The translations under genes and the position numbers were made by a program. A DNA stretch of 64,000 nucleotides, taken from assembly GCA_025618425.1 (NCBI GenBank), contig CM046852.1:124001-188000 (forward strand), in the 5' to 3' direction. Each line of letters opens with the position of its first letter. Position 1 is the first letter of the stretch. Below the pieces are notes generated by a model that was not told the DNA's origin, searched no databases, and was given only the letters and a program-made list of their open reading frames with translations. The stretch is from Heliocidaris tuberculata (Eukaryota; Echinodermata; Echinoidea; Camarodonta; Echinometridae). Positions 47,810 through 58,263 of this stretch are shown here, piece after piece.

Positions 47810-47907
47810 GTCCTCTACCACCTGGGACTCCTACAGCCACACCCACAGACACCAGCATTCAACTGCAATGGTCTGCATCCTCAGACAGTAATGTTGCTGG
47901 ATATGAG
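47810..47907 (+). CDS. FN3 domain 19, first exon
   Basis: Acceptor TTTGTTTCTTAG|GT, donor TGAG|GTCAGT; phase 1 in, phase 0 out. IQLQWSASSDSNVAGYE ends in strand C. The following intron (1.9 kb) contains three transposable elements. Confidence 0.87.
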
Positions 47908-47924
47908 GTCAGTTTTGGACTCTT

Positions 47925-48197
47925 CCTAAGGTAGCTTAACGAAATGTTGTAGCACAAATAGACGCGTCTGGAACACAAAATTTATAACTGTCAAAATCAT
48001 AATTTTACGGCAAAGAGGCAGAATTAGAAGATAGAGCTGGTAAAATACCTCTACTACCCTGATTCGGTTCAATATTACCAAAACTGTCATTACATAGTTC
48101 CAATTGCAACTTTAATTCTCCACTATTACCAATAATTTCTCCATTTGCATTCCGGACGTGTCTATTTGTGACACTCAGTTTCGCTAGGCTACCTAAG
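47925..48197. mobile_element. Palindromic MITE family R7, copy 2
   Basis: CCTAAGGTAGCTTAACGAAA at the left and TTTCGCTAGGCTACCTAAGC at the right, with inner AATAGACGCGTCTGG and CCGGACGTGTCTATTTGTG. Confidence 0.85.
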
Positions 48198-48567
48198 CCT
48201 TGTTCATGCATGACATACATGTAGTAAAACTGCCTTGTCAAATTTTTTTTTTTAATTCATTGTAAGTGAATGGTAAATAATGGAAGTCAAAAATTAGAAC
48301 ATGTTTAGATGGGCCCTAAACATACTTCCTTTACTGCCTGTTCTAATGTAAAGAAATGGGAGGTGCTCTATGCCTACACCATTTCTTTTTGCCATGGCTG
48401 GTTTTGGAGGCAGCTAACCTCATCACATCTGCACTAGACTTTAGCCATATTACCCCATCAAATCTCTCTTTATCAACATGCATTCACTGTACATAATGAC
48501 CTTATCTGTACTGTTGGGTTTGCAAGTGTGTCATTACAAGTTTCTTCTATTGTATTTTTCTTTATAT

Positions 48568-49501
48568 AAATAAATATATATATATATATAACTCTAATTC
48601 CGGCGTTTAGGGGAATCCTTTTATCTCAGCCAATTCGAGCGATCGCCAATAGGGTAAAAATGCCCGGATGTACCGTTTTTGGCGAATTCTCATTCAACTT
48701 CCGGGACCTGTGTACTTCCGGTACGGTGTATACGGATGCTAAGTTACAGTAACCGCGGTACACACTTCAGGAATTTTTCTTCAAACTTATCTAGTAAAAG
48801 TTAAGGTAATCGTAGAATTGTCATGGCGAGCGTTTCTCAAGACTTCAAGAATATGACCGTTCTGCAGCTGAAAGCTTTTCTGACAGAAGGAGGCATTCCA
48901 TGCAACGGAAAACGCAAACTCGAATTGGAATTGCTAGTACGGAGAGCCGCTGAATGTTACAGCGTTATTGAGCCTTGCGACTGGGAGGCGTCCGGCAGAA
49001 AGCGACGACGGGTTCCCGCTGCGGACGGCTCTGTTCGAGACTTAAATGACAAAGCCGTATTTTTCCTTTTGTTGTCGTGCGACCAGCACATTGCTGCTTT
49101 GCAGTATCTCCCTATAGCTGTTTTCAAATACTTCGGTCAATAGCGATGAATTATAAATATATCTAATCTCTACAAAAAGATGAATTTCCAACCTCGAGAA
49201 CTCTTGTGTGTCATCAAAGTCTGGAGAAGCAAGCTAAACTGTAAACATATCTAATATGCACGGCCGCCGGGTCATTCACCGACCGGTCAGATTCCGGAAG
49301 TAACTAGGTCACAAAAGCTGTCCCACATTGCATAGCAAACGCACCCCGATACGTGCATCCGGGCATTTTTACCCTATTGGCGATCGCTCAAATTGTTATC
49401 ATTCGCCTTAACGCACGGTTGCTTTCGCCGTAACGTCGAATTTCTATTGTGACGTAATAAACCGCATTGATAGGATTCCCCCTAACGTAGGAAATAATCA
49501 C

Positions 49502-49541
<40 letters not shown>
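48568..49541 (+). mobile_element. Inverted-repeat element carrying a SAP-domain ORF, between two (TA)n tracts
   Basis: Subterminal arms at 48631-48672 and 49354-49395 match at 40 of 42 positions when inverted (CAATTCGAGCGATCGCCAAT on the left). The outer ends (TTTAGGGGAATCCT and AGGATTCCCCCTAA) extend the symmetry. TA microsatellites flank both sides (48573-48591 and 49507-49541), so either the target or the terminus is (TA)n. The interior is more CpG-rich than the host intron and encodes one intact short protein. There is no transposase, so it is probably a non-autonomous or internally deleted DNA transposon. Confidence 0.75.
48823..49143 (+). CDS. Small SAP-domain protein of the transposable element
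   Basis: An intact 106-codon frame from ATG (context GTCATGG) to TAG. Residues about 11-45 fit a SAP domain, the two-helix DNA-binding motif: MTVLQLKAFLTEGGIP, then GKRKLELELLVRRA. A basic GRKRRR stretch at about 58-63 could be a nuclear-localisation signal. The C-terminal 35 residues are hydrophobic and unassigned. SAP domains bind AT-rich DNA, which fits a nuclear role in transposition or chromatin. In other genomes SAP modules sit at the N-terminus of larger transposon proteins (recalled, not checked), so this may be the first exon of a longer ORF that has lost the rest. There is no sign of splicing to FN3 exons. Confidence 0.65.
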   Translation: MASVSQDFKNMTVLQLKAFLTEGGIPCNGKRKLELELLVRRAAECYSVIEPCDWEASGRKRRRVPAADGSVRDLNDKAVFFLLLSCDQHIAALQYLPIAVFKYFGQ

Positions 49542-49550
<9 letters not shown>

Positions 49551-49737
49551 AACACGATAAAAACTACTTTCGAAAAATAAACTCAAGGGCAATTTCAAAG
49601 GCCTATTGTACTGCCCATAGAAATCTTGTTCGGATTATGTAATACGCCTTTGTAATGTTCACACATTTCTAAAGGTGATAGACAGGGCTATTGAAATTGT
49701 CTTGAGTTTATTTTTCGAAAGTAGTTTTTATCGTATT
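49551..49737. mobile_element. MITE family A copy adjacent to TA tract
   Basis: AACACGATAAAAACTACTTT at the left and AAAGTAGTTTTTATCG at the right. Very similar to the 6771-6955 copy in the same orientation, so both are relatively young. Confidence 0.87.
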
Positions 49738-49812
49738 GTATAAACAGTCTTTCATGATAAATTTTCTTTCTTTTTTCTTTTCACTCTTATGAACCTGTTT
49801 TCTCAATCAAAG

Positions 49813-49978
49813 ATTTGTTATACCCCTGATGATGGATCAGCCTCCCCTGCCTTTGAGACCACCACTCAGTACACCATCACAGGTCTCACCCCTGACACAA
49901 CCTACATCATCAGCATTGCTGCCTTTACTGGGAATCCTCAGGCCAAGAGTGAGAAGGAAACAATCACTGTCACAACAT
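49813..49978 (+). CDS. FN3 domain 19, second exon
   Basis: Acceptor TCAATCAAAG|AT (weak pyrimidine tract broken by CAATCAAA), donor ACAT|GTGAGT; phase 0 in, phase 1 out. ICYTPDDG continues strand C exactly from GYE in the first exon. TGLTPDTTYIISIAAFTG is the F strand. Confidence 0.9.
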
Positions 49979-50009
49979 GTGAGTCACTTCATTTCTTTTA
50001 ACATCACTT

Positions 50010-50300
50010 TTGGTAGCGAAGCAAAATGAAGTGCCACGTAAAGGACACATCTGGAATGCAAATTGCATTATTTGTGAAAATCGTAATGTTGTGTACTAGA
50101 TATGGAACCATATCATTAGGGCATGGAGATGGTGTACCTCTATTGCCATGATATGGCTTAGTATTACTGTACCTACATGTAAACTATCACTAAGATGTGT
50201 AAAATTACAATTTTTAATTTACTGACATCACCAACTATTATGCCTTGTGTGTTCCGGACTCATCTTTTGGTGCCACTACATTTCGCTAAGCTAACTTTTT
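50010..50300. mobile_element. Palindromic MITE family R7, diverged copy
   Basis: TGGTAGCGAAGCAAAATGAA at the left and ACTACATTTCGCTAAGCTAA at the right; inner GGACACATCTGGAATGC and GTGTTCCGGACTCATC. Confidence 0.7.
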
Positions 50301-50481
50301 TATCAAACTTGCCCAAGAAAGGAGACATACAAATAACAGCCCAGGACTAAACCAAATTACTGGTACATGCAGGGCATAAGGAAGAAATCTTGGAACAAAA
50401 ATACTGCATAATGACCATATGAAATATTGATCTTCACGTGACATATTGGTATCCTTCAATATAAAGAAAAGGATCTACATG

Positions 50482-50486
<5 letters not shown>

Positions 50487-50518
<32 letters not shown>

Positions 50519-50646
50519 GAAACCGGTGTAATAGGGAGACACTCTTTGTATTTTTTTCTTTGTACTAGTGTCTCCTTTACCTAGGTGGCGCTATCATGAC
50601 GGAATAAACCGCATTGTCGTGTGTCTCCGAAAAGCGGTATCCATTG

Positions 50647-50690
<44 letters not shown>
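50487..50690. mobile_element. Small element between (TA)n tracts, related to the SAP element
   Basis: The unique core 50513-50648 lies between TA tracts (50489-50512 and 50649-50691). It contains GACGGAATAAACCGCATTG (50598-50616), which matches GACGTAATAAACCGCATTG near the right end of the SAP element (49451-49469) at 18 of 19 positions. GGAGACACTCTTT and AGTGTCTCC form a small inverted pair. Confidence 0.6.
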
Positions 50691-50693
<3 letters not shown>

Positions 50694-50699
50694 ACTAAT

Positions 50700-52570
50700 T
50701 CGCCCTAAAAGGGTAAATGGTAAAAAAAGCATAGCAAAGGAGACAATTTATATAAACCTGTTTATACATAATAAAGGATATGATAAAGGACATTTCCTCA
50801 AACAGCACATATTTTACCCATGGCACTATATGAACCCTGAAATTTGAGATGCATGCATAAGGCTACCCAACATTAAAAAAAAATGGAAGGGACCTCATAT
50901 CGGTGGATGTCATTATAGCATTGTGACAGCGAAGTTACAGGTTGTGATATGGCAGGCAAGGTCAGAAAGTCTAGTTCAAAACGTAAAGGAGAAATGCATA
51001 TTTCTCCTTATAGTCGATTTCCCCCTTTCGCTGCATTTTTTACCACGTATTTTCGCCCGAAGTAGGTATCTAATGAAATGTGTGTATTCTCTGCTATCAC
51101 CTCTCTCTCCTCTCTCTCCTCTGTCACATTCAATTTGTCTCTAGATGATTTTCTACTTCGTTTGCTGAATGTATTGTCACTAAGTTTTCAAACATGTATC
51201 AAAATCAATAATTTTTTGACATGTTTTCAGTCACAGTTTGTCTTTCACTGTTCATCTTGATGAAATATTGTTCTGTGATATTGTCACTCCAAAAATTCTG
51301 ATCACATTTTTAAATTTTAAGAAGATGTAGTGAAGGTTTTATTTGTTCAAAAATATATGATGCAATAAAGTAGAGACCACCTACCGCAGTTAAAGAGTTA
51401 AGGAAAACATCAAGGAAGTGGATCTCTATCTGCTCCTTCATTTGATTTGTTTATTTGGAGGTAATTATTGTTTACCAATGAATTAGAGTTCAAACCATGG
51501 ACTAATTAAATGATCCAAAGTCAGATTCACTAGGTCATTGTATCTTTAAAATATACATGTACCACTCATAGGTCATTTTTAACCTTCCATTTGCCATGAA
51601 TGCAAATTTACACAATGACATATGTGCCATACATGCACATTGGCACAATAATAGGAAAATAATTAACAAAGGATTTCCACTGAGCATTACAAAATGCTTT
51701 GTACAATAACCCCCTTCCAGTTGTAATTGGCTACCTGATGATGCCTTAACCCCTTCCATGCCACCAGATTTTTGAGCAATTGTCAAAAATAAACTTTCAA
51801 GAGTTGAATATTGACTTTCAATGAATTTTTCTTGAGCAAACTGGTCAAAGATGCATAGGAATAAACATATCGAAGGCACAGGTTCTGTATGATGAAGAAT
51901 TTTCAAGCCATTCCGAGCCTTAAAGAAAATGTTCAACACTCAACTTTTTGGGCGGGATTTGCCTCCCACGGCAAGTTAATCACCTGAATGTACTCATTTT
52001 ATACTGAAAACTGTTGACTAAACCTGAAGATGGTGGTAAAACTATTCCTTGAGAAATGTACCATGGCACAGGCTTTTTATTTGAGTGGCACATAAAGAAT
52101 TAACTAACACACAGTGAATACACATACCATTCTGCTACCGTCTTGAGCAGTATAGAAAACCCCAAATACTACATGTAGATATAAAGGATGAATATCCGAA
52201 TCTCACTTGTCAGCATATCATCTGGGATATCCCCTCTTCTTTGATGATCAGCCATGCAGTGAATTGAGGGAAATTTGGCATTTGAAGCATATAACTATTC
52301 CTCCAGTGATTTTTTTTCTGTTAGAACCTAAGGTAAGCTTGCTTTTTGCAACCCTCTTACACTTAGAGACCATCATTGCATTTGCTTATCATTGTGTGCG
52401 GTAGCAGAGCAGTAGAGGACAGCAAATTATGTGTTTTCACAATTACCACATTGGTTGAGGAGTACAATGTCATACATTATATTATAACCTTGTACATTTG
52501 GTGAATGCAAATCACCTCTGTGCCCTTTTCTTCTAATATAGCTTACATTTGTTAACTGGTATTGTATATT
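50700..52570. other. Intron DNA, no further feature recognised
   Basis: A 2.6-kb intron between FN3 domains 19 and 20. A short CT-rich block at 51098-51125 is present. No additional FN3-like exon was found on reading the frames, and the minus-strand open frame at 51535-51939 shows no motif. Confidence 0.45.
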
Positions 52571-52577
52571 CTTTTAG

Positions 52578-52868
52578 CTTCTGACACTACTATCCCAGTG
52601 CCCAGTGACTTCAGAGTAACCAACACTCAAACTGCAGGCCATGTGTTCACCCTGGGCTGGATTCTACCTGCTAGTACATCCTATGATTACTTTGAGGTCT
52701 CTTACACCCCTGTGGTCGGCTCCCCAGCTTCACCTGTTAGAGTGAATAAGTTTGCAACCAGTCTGAGAATTGTAAATGCCTTAGCAGACTCTCAGTATAT
52801 GTTTAGTATTGTCAGTGTGAGAGGAGGAGAGAGGAGCAACCCACCTCTTATTGATACTGGAGAGATAG
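52578..52868 (+). CDS. FN3 domain 20
   Basis: Single 1-1 exon of 97 codons; acceptor TATTCTTTTAG|CT, donor ATAG|GTAAGT. FTLGWILPASTSYDYFEVSY and NALADSQYMFSIVSVRGG. The F strand lacks PGT. Confidence 0.93.
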
Positions 52869-53093
52869 GTAAGTTGTAGCTTTAGAGTGAACCTTTGAAA
52901 TTCTTTGATCTATTTGTTTGCTGTGTTTGTCATTTAAACTGCCTGTAAGCCCTGTAAGCAATATTGAAAAAGTTACTGAGGTAATTGATATTACCTTAAA
53001 CTCATCAGTTTTCTTGGCCAGAATGTAAATTTCAACATGCAACCAACACGTATAAAACCTGCATACATGTGTGGATGCACAGAACCTCTGAGA

Positions 53094-53982
53094 TTACTGT
53101 ATACGCCATATATTTTGTGGGGGTTTTATTTTTGCAAATTTCGCAAATCGCAAGTGGGTCGCATAGTCAACAACACGCTAAAATATTACACATGGAATAA
53201 AAAGCAATAATTTTATAACGACGTCAATATCGTAAGATGCAGATATCAAGGCAAGGATAAGTTCAGTCAAATTGATCTCGATAGTGACGATAGGTGCACG
53301 CAAATAGCCAACACCCATAGGGTCAAAATAAGCTTTAAAATAAAAGATACCACCAAAAAGACAACCACAAGACAAAATTACTGTCATTGAAGACATACCT
53401 AATTTTGGCAAACAATACTATAGGTGTCCAAATATTGCACATAAATCATGATATATGCAGATTACTACTATTGTGATCTACATATAGTATCAAAGTACAT
53501 GTATATATTATTATCAACAGCCCTCATGACTGATAAATACCTTCATAACCTACATGTAGATATGCAGGGCAGCTTAATAAATATTCATGAGTTCACCCTC
53601 TGCAGTCTACAACAGAATAATGTTTTACAGTGGCTGTCATTTCGGAGTACGTCAAAAATCATTAAATGTATTTCTGTGAATTGTTTTTGATAGCAATAGT
53701 ATAACTTGCCCAAGCAAGGAATTACTTTACAGTAATTTTGCATTGTTGTTGTCACTCGTGTGGTTTGTTTTTTTGTTCTTCTAAAGCTTAGTTTGATACA
53801 ATCTTGTTAAGTACTAGTATTCATATGCATTTCAATATTGCGATATCTCAATATTATCATAATATCCTGCAGCCCAAGCTGTTTGTTTCCTGATGGTGAA
53901 TTTTATCACTTGTGAAATAATCTGGTTAGTCCTATTTGCGAAAAATTATGTCCGCGAAATATATGGCGTATACAGTACTGTA
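53094..53982. mobile_element. Element with TACTGTATACGCCATATATT ends
   Basis: TACTGTATACGCCATATATT at the left is mirrored by ATATATGGCGTATACAGTA at the right, about 890 bp apart. The subterminal sequences also mirror (GCAAATTTCGCAAATCGC on the left). A second copy, split by another insertion, is at 26036-26600. No intact ORF. Confidence 0.7.
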
Positions 53983-54392
53983 TAAGGGGCCAATAGCCTC
54001 AATTTGCAGTTTTTCTCAGATACATGTTTGTGAGCTAAGATTCATTGAAAATCGTGGACAGAACATCAAAGTAGCTTTTGATACTAGTATAGCAATATTT
54101 GACCTTATTCATAATGTTTCATTCCAATTTACTTTTAACTAATAACCCTTACTGAATATTATCTTTCATGTATTCCCTCACTTCTTGATATTTTATTTTC
54201 CCATTCCACTGACAAATTTAAGAAATACTTGAGAACATATCTCATCCCTGAATAGTTAAAACTCTTTAAATTTCTTTTTAACTTTATGCCTGTGTTAATT
54301 TTAATTTTATATAATGTATTTTCTGATTTATAATGCTGTAATATAGTTTTTCAATAAAAAAATGCCAGATATTCTTATTTGAATTTTATTAT

Positions 54393-54627
54393 TAGGTATC
54401 TTAGCGAAACCTAATGGCACGTAAAGATGCAAAGAGCAAAATTGCTAGTTTTGTCAGTGCATCTAAAATTGTATTTTACTTAAAATTGTTAACAAAGTTA
54501 AATACTAATTCTTCATCCTAATATTGTTGTTCTGCCTCTATGGAATGAAATTGTGATTTTGATCAATTTTGTCATATGTGTCTCTGCTGCGTTTTTACGT
54601 GCCATCATGTTTTGCTAAGATACCTTA
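54393..54627. mobile_element. Palindromic MITE family R7, copy
   Basis: AGGTATCTTAGCGAAACCTA at the left and ATGTTTTGCTAAGATACCTT at the right; inner GGCACGTAAAGATGC and TTTTTACGTGCCATC. Confidence 0.82.
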
Positions 54628-54787
54628 TTATTACCATCATTATACAAATTAAAATTCCTCCCATTAAGCTTCTTCATTTACTAACTATTGTCCATGGCAG
54701 ACCGTTGAATATTAATGAGTCAGAAAGAAGAGGATCTTGGGTATTTGATTCCAGTTCATTGTGACTTGGCCGTGAACCAGAATAGCC

Positions 54788-55025
54788 TGGGCCCATATTC
54801 TATGAACTAAAAAGAAGGATATTTACGATCTTTTTTCTTAAGAAAAATTGTTAATCAAAATGCGTATTCAATATAAAGATATTTGCTAAGGACTTTTTCT
54901 TAACTCAAGACTTTTTTCTTATACTATTTTTCGGAGTTAAGTATAAAATCTTAGATTTTTTCTAAGTCAAAATTCTTAAAAGGACCTCCGTATTCTAATG
55001 CACAAAGATAAGTAAGAAATCTACC
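54788..55025. repeat. Inverted-repeat-rich element starting GGGCCCATATTCTATGAAC
   Basis: Many CTTAAGAAAAA and TTTTTCTTAA-type words in both orientations. GGACCTCCGTATTCTAATGC near the right end may mirror the left. Weakly defined. Confidence 0.45.
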
Positions 55026-55035
55026 CTATATTTAA

Positions 55036-55110
55036 GCATCCTGGGGAGGATGCTTAAATGGTCCGCTGGGCTGCTACAGGTTCGAATCCAGCTGGTTCCG
55101 ATTTTTTTCT
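55036..55110 (+). other. Possible tRNA-like (B-box) sequence
   Basis: CAGGTTCGAATCCAGCTGG is a good B-box/T-loop word and a T-run follows 10 bases later. I cannot fold a full cloverleaf with confidence, so this could be a tRNA relic or SINE head. Confidence 0.25.
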
Positions 55111-55197
55111 GACTTTGTGATTTTCATTACAGAACGAGCATATGATCTTTAACACTGGGAGTAATGCCTAAGAATTTGTTTACACATCATTATACAG

Positions 55198-55446
55198 TTG
55201 TTGATGACCTGATCATTGAGATTGGAGAGAGAACCACCACATCTTTGGAGATCCTGTGGGGTCAACGCCAGGTACCAGACAGTTACCAGGTGTCTTACGA
55301 TGGATCAGACTCCATAGTAGTTCTTGGGACTAGTGACAGGAGGGTCGTCATCCCTGACCTCTCACCAGGAACCGAGTATACGGTGACAGTACAGGCTATA
55401 AATGCTGGAACAGCAGTTGGAAGTGCCATGGAAACAGCATCAACAT
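55198..55446 (+). CDS. FN3 domain 21
   Basis: Single 1-1 exon of 83 codons; acceptor ATTATACAG|TT, donor ACAT|GTTAGT. LEILWGQRQVPDSYQVSY and PDLSPGTEYTVTVQAIN. Confidence 0.93.
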
Positions 55447-56002
55447 GTTAGTACCTTCCTTTTATTCTTGTGTAGATATCATCGATCAGAACATTGTTCC
55501 ACGAAACTTGATACATCATATTACTGAAATAATTGCACTTTATTTGCTTGTGTACAAATTTGTGTTACATGTAATAGCTAACCTCTTAATACTTGAAAGG
55601 AGACATGGGAAGTAGATATGAGAATATCTGGCCTCAACCAGGCTAGAAGGCCTGCATGAGGAAATGTAATGTCCAATTGCACCACGTGGGAAAAATGGGC
55701 ATAAAACGACGGTGATGATGATGATGATGTCCACACTATGGATTTTACCTGGATCATTAATATTTGTTTTAGAAAACAAGATCTGTAATTCTAATAACAA
55801 AATATATTACTTTGTCTTTTTTGTGATTTTCAATAAGAAATTTCTGTAATTGTTGCAAGATATGAAAATCAGTTTCCCTTTTTGATTATTTTTAATTGCC
55901 TTTTGTGATATCACAAGAATTTCCTTCAATTGAAAAAGTATGTACATTCTATGATAGAAGGTACATGTACAGTTTATTCTTCTTCTTGTCATGTTTTCAA
56001 AC

Positions 56003-56402
56003 TTAAAGATAAAGTTGAGTTCTGGTTTTGCGATTACATTGTGAAAGAAACTCTCTCAAAGCAATTAGGAAAGGTTGATCATGTCTGCATACGAATTTGT
56101 GTATACTGTGAGGTTTTGGAATCATGAAAATGATAAGAAATTGACCCAATCTCACTGAAAAGCACAAGCACTGCACACAAAAATGGGTATATGGCACTGC
56201 ACACTCATGTGGCATGAATGTTTGGCCCAAATACTTCAGCTATTTCTCGTCATATTTTGAATACGAGGGCATTTGAAGAGCAATTCTTTTCAGGGGACAT
56301 ATCTACCATGATGTTCTTTCAAACTGACGTAAAAAGAATGAAAAAGCTCACAAAATTATTTTTCAACTTTCCTGGAACTCAACCTTCCCTTTAAACAGCT
56401 CT
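56003..56402. repeat. Dispersed repeat R8, uninterrupted copy
   Basis: ACTTAAAGATAAAGTTGAGT to CTCAACCTTCCCTTTAAA. It has the whole family line, including GTTCTGGTTTTGCG where the copies at 16274 and 21113 carry a nested MITE. The ends TTAAAGATAAAGTTGAG and CTCAACCTTCCCTTTAA look inverted, so R8 itself is probably a TTAA-type element. Confidence 0.8.
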
Positions 56403-56602
56403 GTAACACACCTCAGTCACACCTCCAAACCAACTCCAAACTGACCGATAATCAACAAAATCTTGGCCATTCAGGGTGATGTATTTATTGATTGGTCTAT
56501 TTTTAGTCTGATATCACTTTTTTCAGTGTGACTGGGGGTATATAACACCTTTTAATTTATTGCATAGAATCTATTATATACACACAAATGCTTTCTTTTC
56601 AG

Positions 56603-56890
56603 TGCATGGTGCGAATGGTCTGTCTGCTATGGTGACAGATCAAGCATCGACAATGATTCATCTCACCATAACACCACCATTTGAAGATCCTTTGAGATAT
56701 GATGGATACAATGTACGAGTTGGTCTAAGTGGTGTCTCCAGTCCTGTCCTACAACGTATACCTGTCGATAAGTCAGCTTGCCCTGAGGTCTGGATCAAGA
56801 ACCTGGACCCAGCCACTATGTATTACATTGATGTTGAATGGTACATTGGCTTGGAGACTAGTGAAGCTTTCAGAGTTGAAACCAGCACAG
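56603..56890 (+). CDS. FN3 domain 22 (no core tryptophan, ACPE motif)
   Basis: Single 1-1 exon of 96 codons; acceptor TTTCTTTTCAG|TG, donor ACAG|GTAACA. The B strand reads MIHLTITPPFEDP without tryptophan. The E strand has SACPEVWI and the F strand KNLDPATMYYIDVEWYIG. It is the apparent sister of domain 17. Confidence 0.92.
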
Positions 56891-57104
56891 GTAACAAACA
56901 AATCTTACCAATATTTAATTTCATGTACTGCAAAATGTGTATGATTTTATAAGTAATTATCAAAGTATTTATTTATATTTTTGGGGGCTATTACAAAATA
57001 TTGTTTTAAAAAAACTACTGAAAGAAACGTTTGTTTGTCACCCTCTGAATGAATGATGATCATTTGGTTGGTTAGAAATCCAATGTTTTTTCAAACAGAT
57101 GATT

Positions 57105-57195
57105 GATAATAATAATAATCATAATAATTATAATAATTATAATAATTGTAATAATTATAATAATGATAATAATGATAATGATATTGATTATTAAG
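57105..57195. repeat. (AAT)n microsatellite
   Basis: About 90 bp of AAT/AATT/GAT units in the intron before domain 23. The open frame that joins it to the exon is not coding before 57314. Confidence 0.9.
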
Positions 57196-57313
57196 GAGAC
57201 ATCAACATTCACAGTACCCGTACTCGAGTTACTGTCCCGATCTCTGTGCAGTTTCGCTTGTATAATACAGACGGGAACATTGCTGTGTATATGTAAATTT
57301 GTCATTCCTACAG

Positions 57314-57577
57314 TCGCTGCTGTACCACTAGAAATCAATGTGGATCGACTTGGAACAAACTTCATGAGGGTGTCATGGCAGGAAGGTACCGGCTCCTTCT
57401 CTAATTACCTGGTTACATACAGCCCTTCTGTTGCATCCACACCTTCACCGGTGCTAGTAGCTAGAGGAGAGGATCGGATCCTGGACCTAACTGGCCTTAA
57501 TCCTGGTACTACTTACACCATAGTGGTTCAACAACAGGGACAGTCTCCTGCTCAACAGACACTTGTGCAGCTCACAT
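57314..57577 (+). CDS. FN3 domain 23
   Basis: Single 1-1 exon of 88 codons; acceptor GTCATTCCTACAG|TC, donor ACAT|GTGAGT. MRVSWQEGTGSFSNYLVTY and TGLNPGTTYTIVVQQQG. Contains VARGED, not an RGD. Confidence 0.94.
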
Positions 57578-57598
57578 GTGAGTTACATTGATGAAGTT

Positions 57599-57675
57599 AA
57601 CCCATTTGATACTGAATTCTCTCATTCCCATAGGTTTATACAGGAATCACCCGGTTTCCATAGGCAATGGGTTAA
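57599..57675. repeat. 75-bp repeat TTAACCC...GGGTTAA, copy 1
   Basis: ACTGAATTCTCTCATTCCCA followed by TAGGTTTATACAGG and CAATGGGTTAA. A second copy is at 58430-58506. The right-hand TTAA of this copy is the insertion point of the next element. Confidence 0.8.
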
Positions 57676-58263
57676 AGGGCAATCCAACCTTGGTAATAAG
57701 ATGATTTGTATGAAAGCAGAAAAATAAGAAAAACAGGATGCTGAAAGTTTGAAAGAAATCAGACAAGGAATAAGAAAGTTATGGATGTTTGAAAAATGAG
57801 ATCACTACATCTATGCGAATCTCAAATTGGCAATTTGGTGAGTAAATTGTGACATTTTTGTGGACAACTCTCCCATGTGTCGTACACAAAAATATCATTA
57901 ATTTGCGGTTTTCTTCGAGGCGCTTTTACCCTCGGGGCAGTACTCAAAATATATTGGAGATAGCATATTGTTATAGGTCCTCATGAACGAAAAGATCCTA
58001 CTGAGTAATGCATTTTGAAAAAAAGTGACATTTTAGTCATTTTGTTTGTTAGAGCATATGGGAGAGTTGTCCACAGCTACATCACAGTGACATTACCTAT
58101 TCGGCCAATTTGAAATTCCCATATGCATAGTGATTACAACTTTCAAAAAATCATAACTTTCTTATTACTTGTCCGATTTCGTTCAAACTTTCACCAATCT
58201 GCTTCTCTGATTATTCCTCTTTCTTTCAAAGCAATTAACTTGCTATTAAGGTTGGATTTCCCT
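57676..58263. mobile_element. 588-bp TTAA-flanked foldback element
   Basis: It is flanked by TTAA on both sides (57672-57675 and 58264-58267). Ends AGGGCAATCCAACCTT and AAGGTTGGATTTCCCT are inverted, and the two halves mirror each other for about 200 bp (for example TGTGGACAACTCTCCCATG against ATGGGAGAGTTGTCCACAG). TTAA target duplication is characteristic of piggyBac and Kolobok superfamilies. It is non-coding. Confidence 0.9.

Noticed and set aside
51535..51939. 134-codon minus-strand frame in the intron between domains 19 and 20
   Set aside because: No recognisable motif or splice context; composition like translated intron.
55036..55110. Functional tRNA gene
   Set aside because: Only the B-box region is convincing; no acceptor stem or anticodon arm could be assigned.
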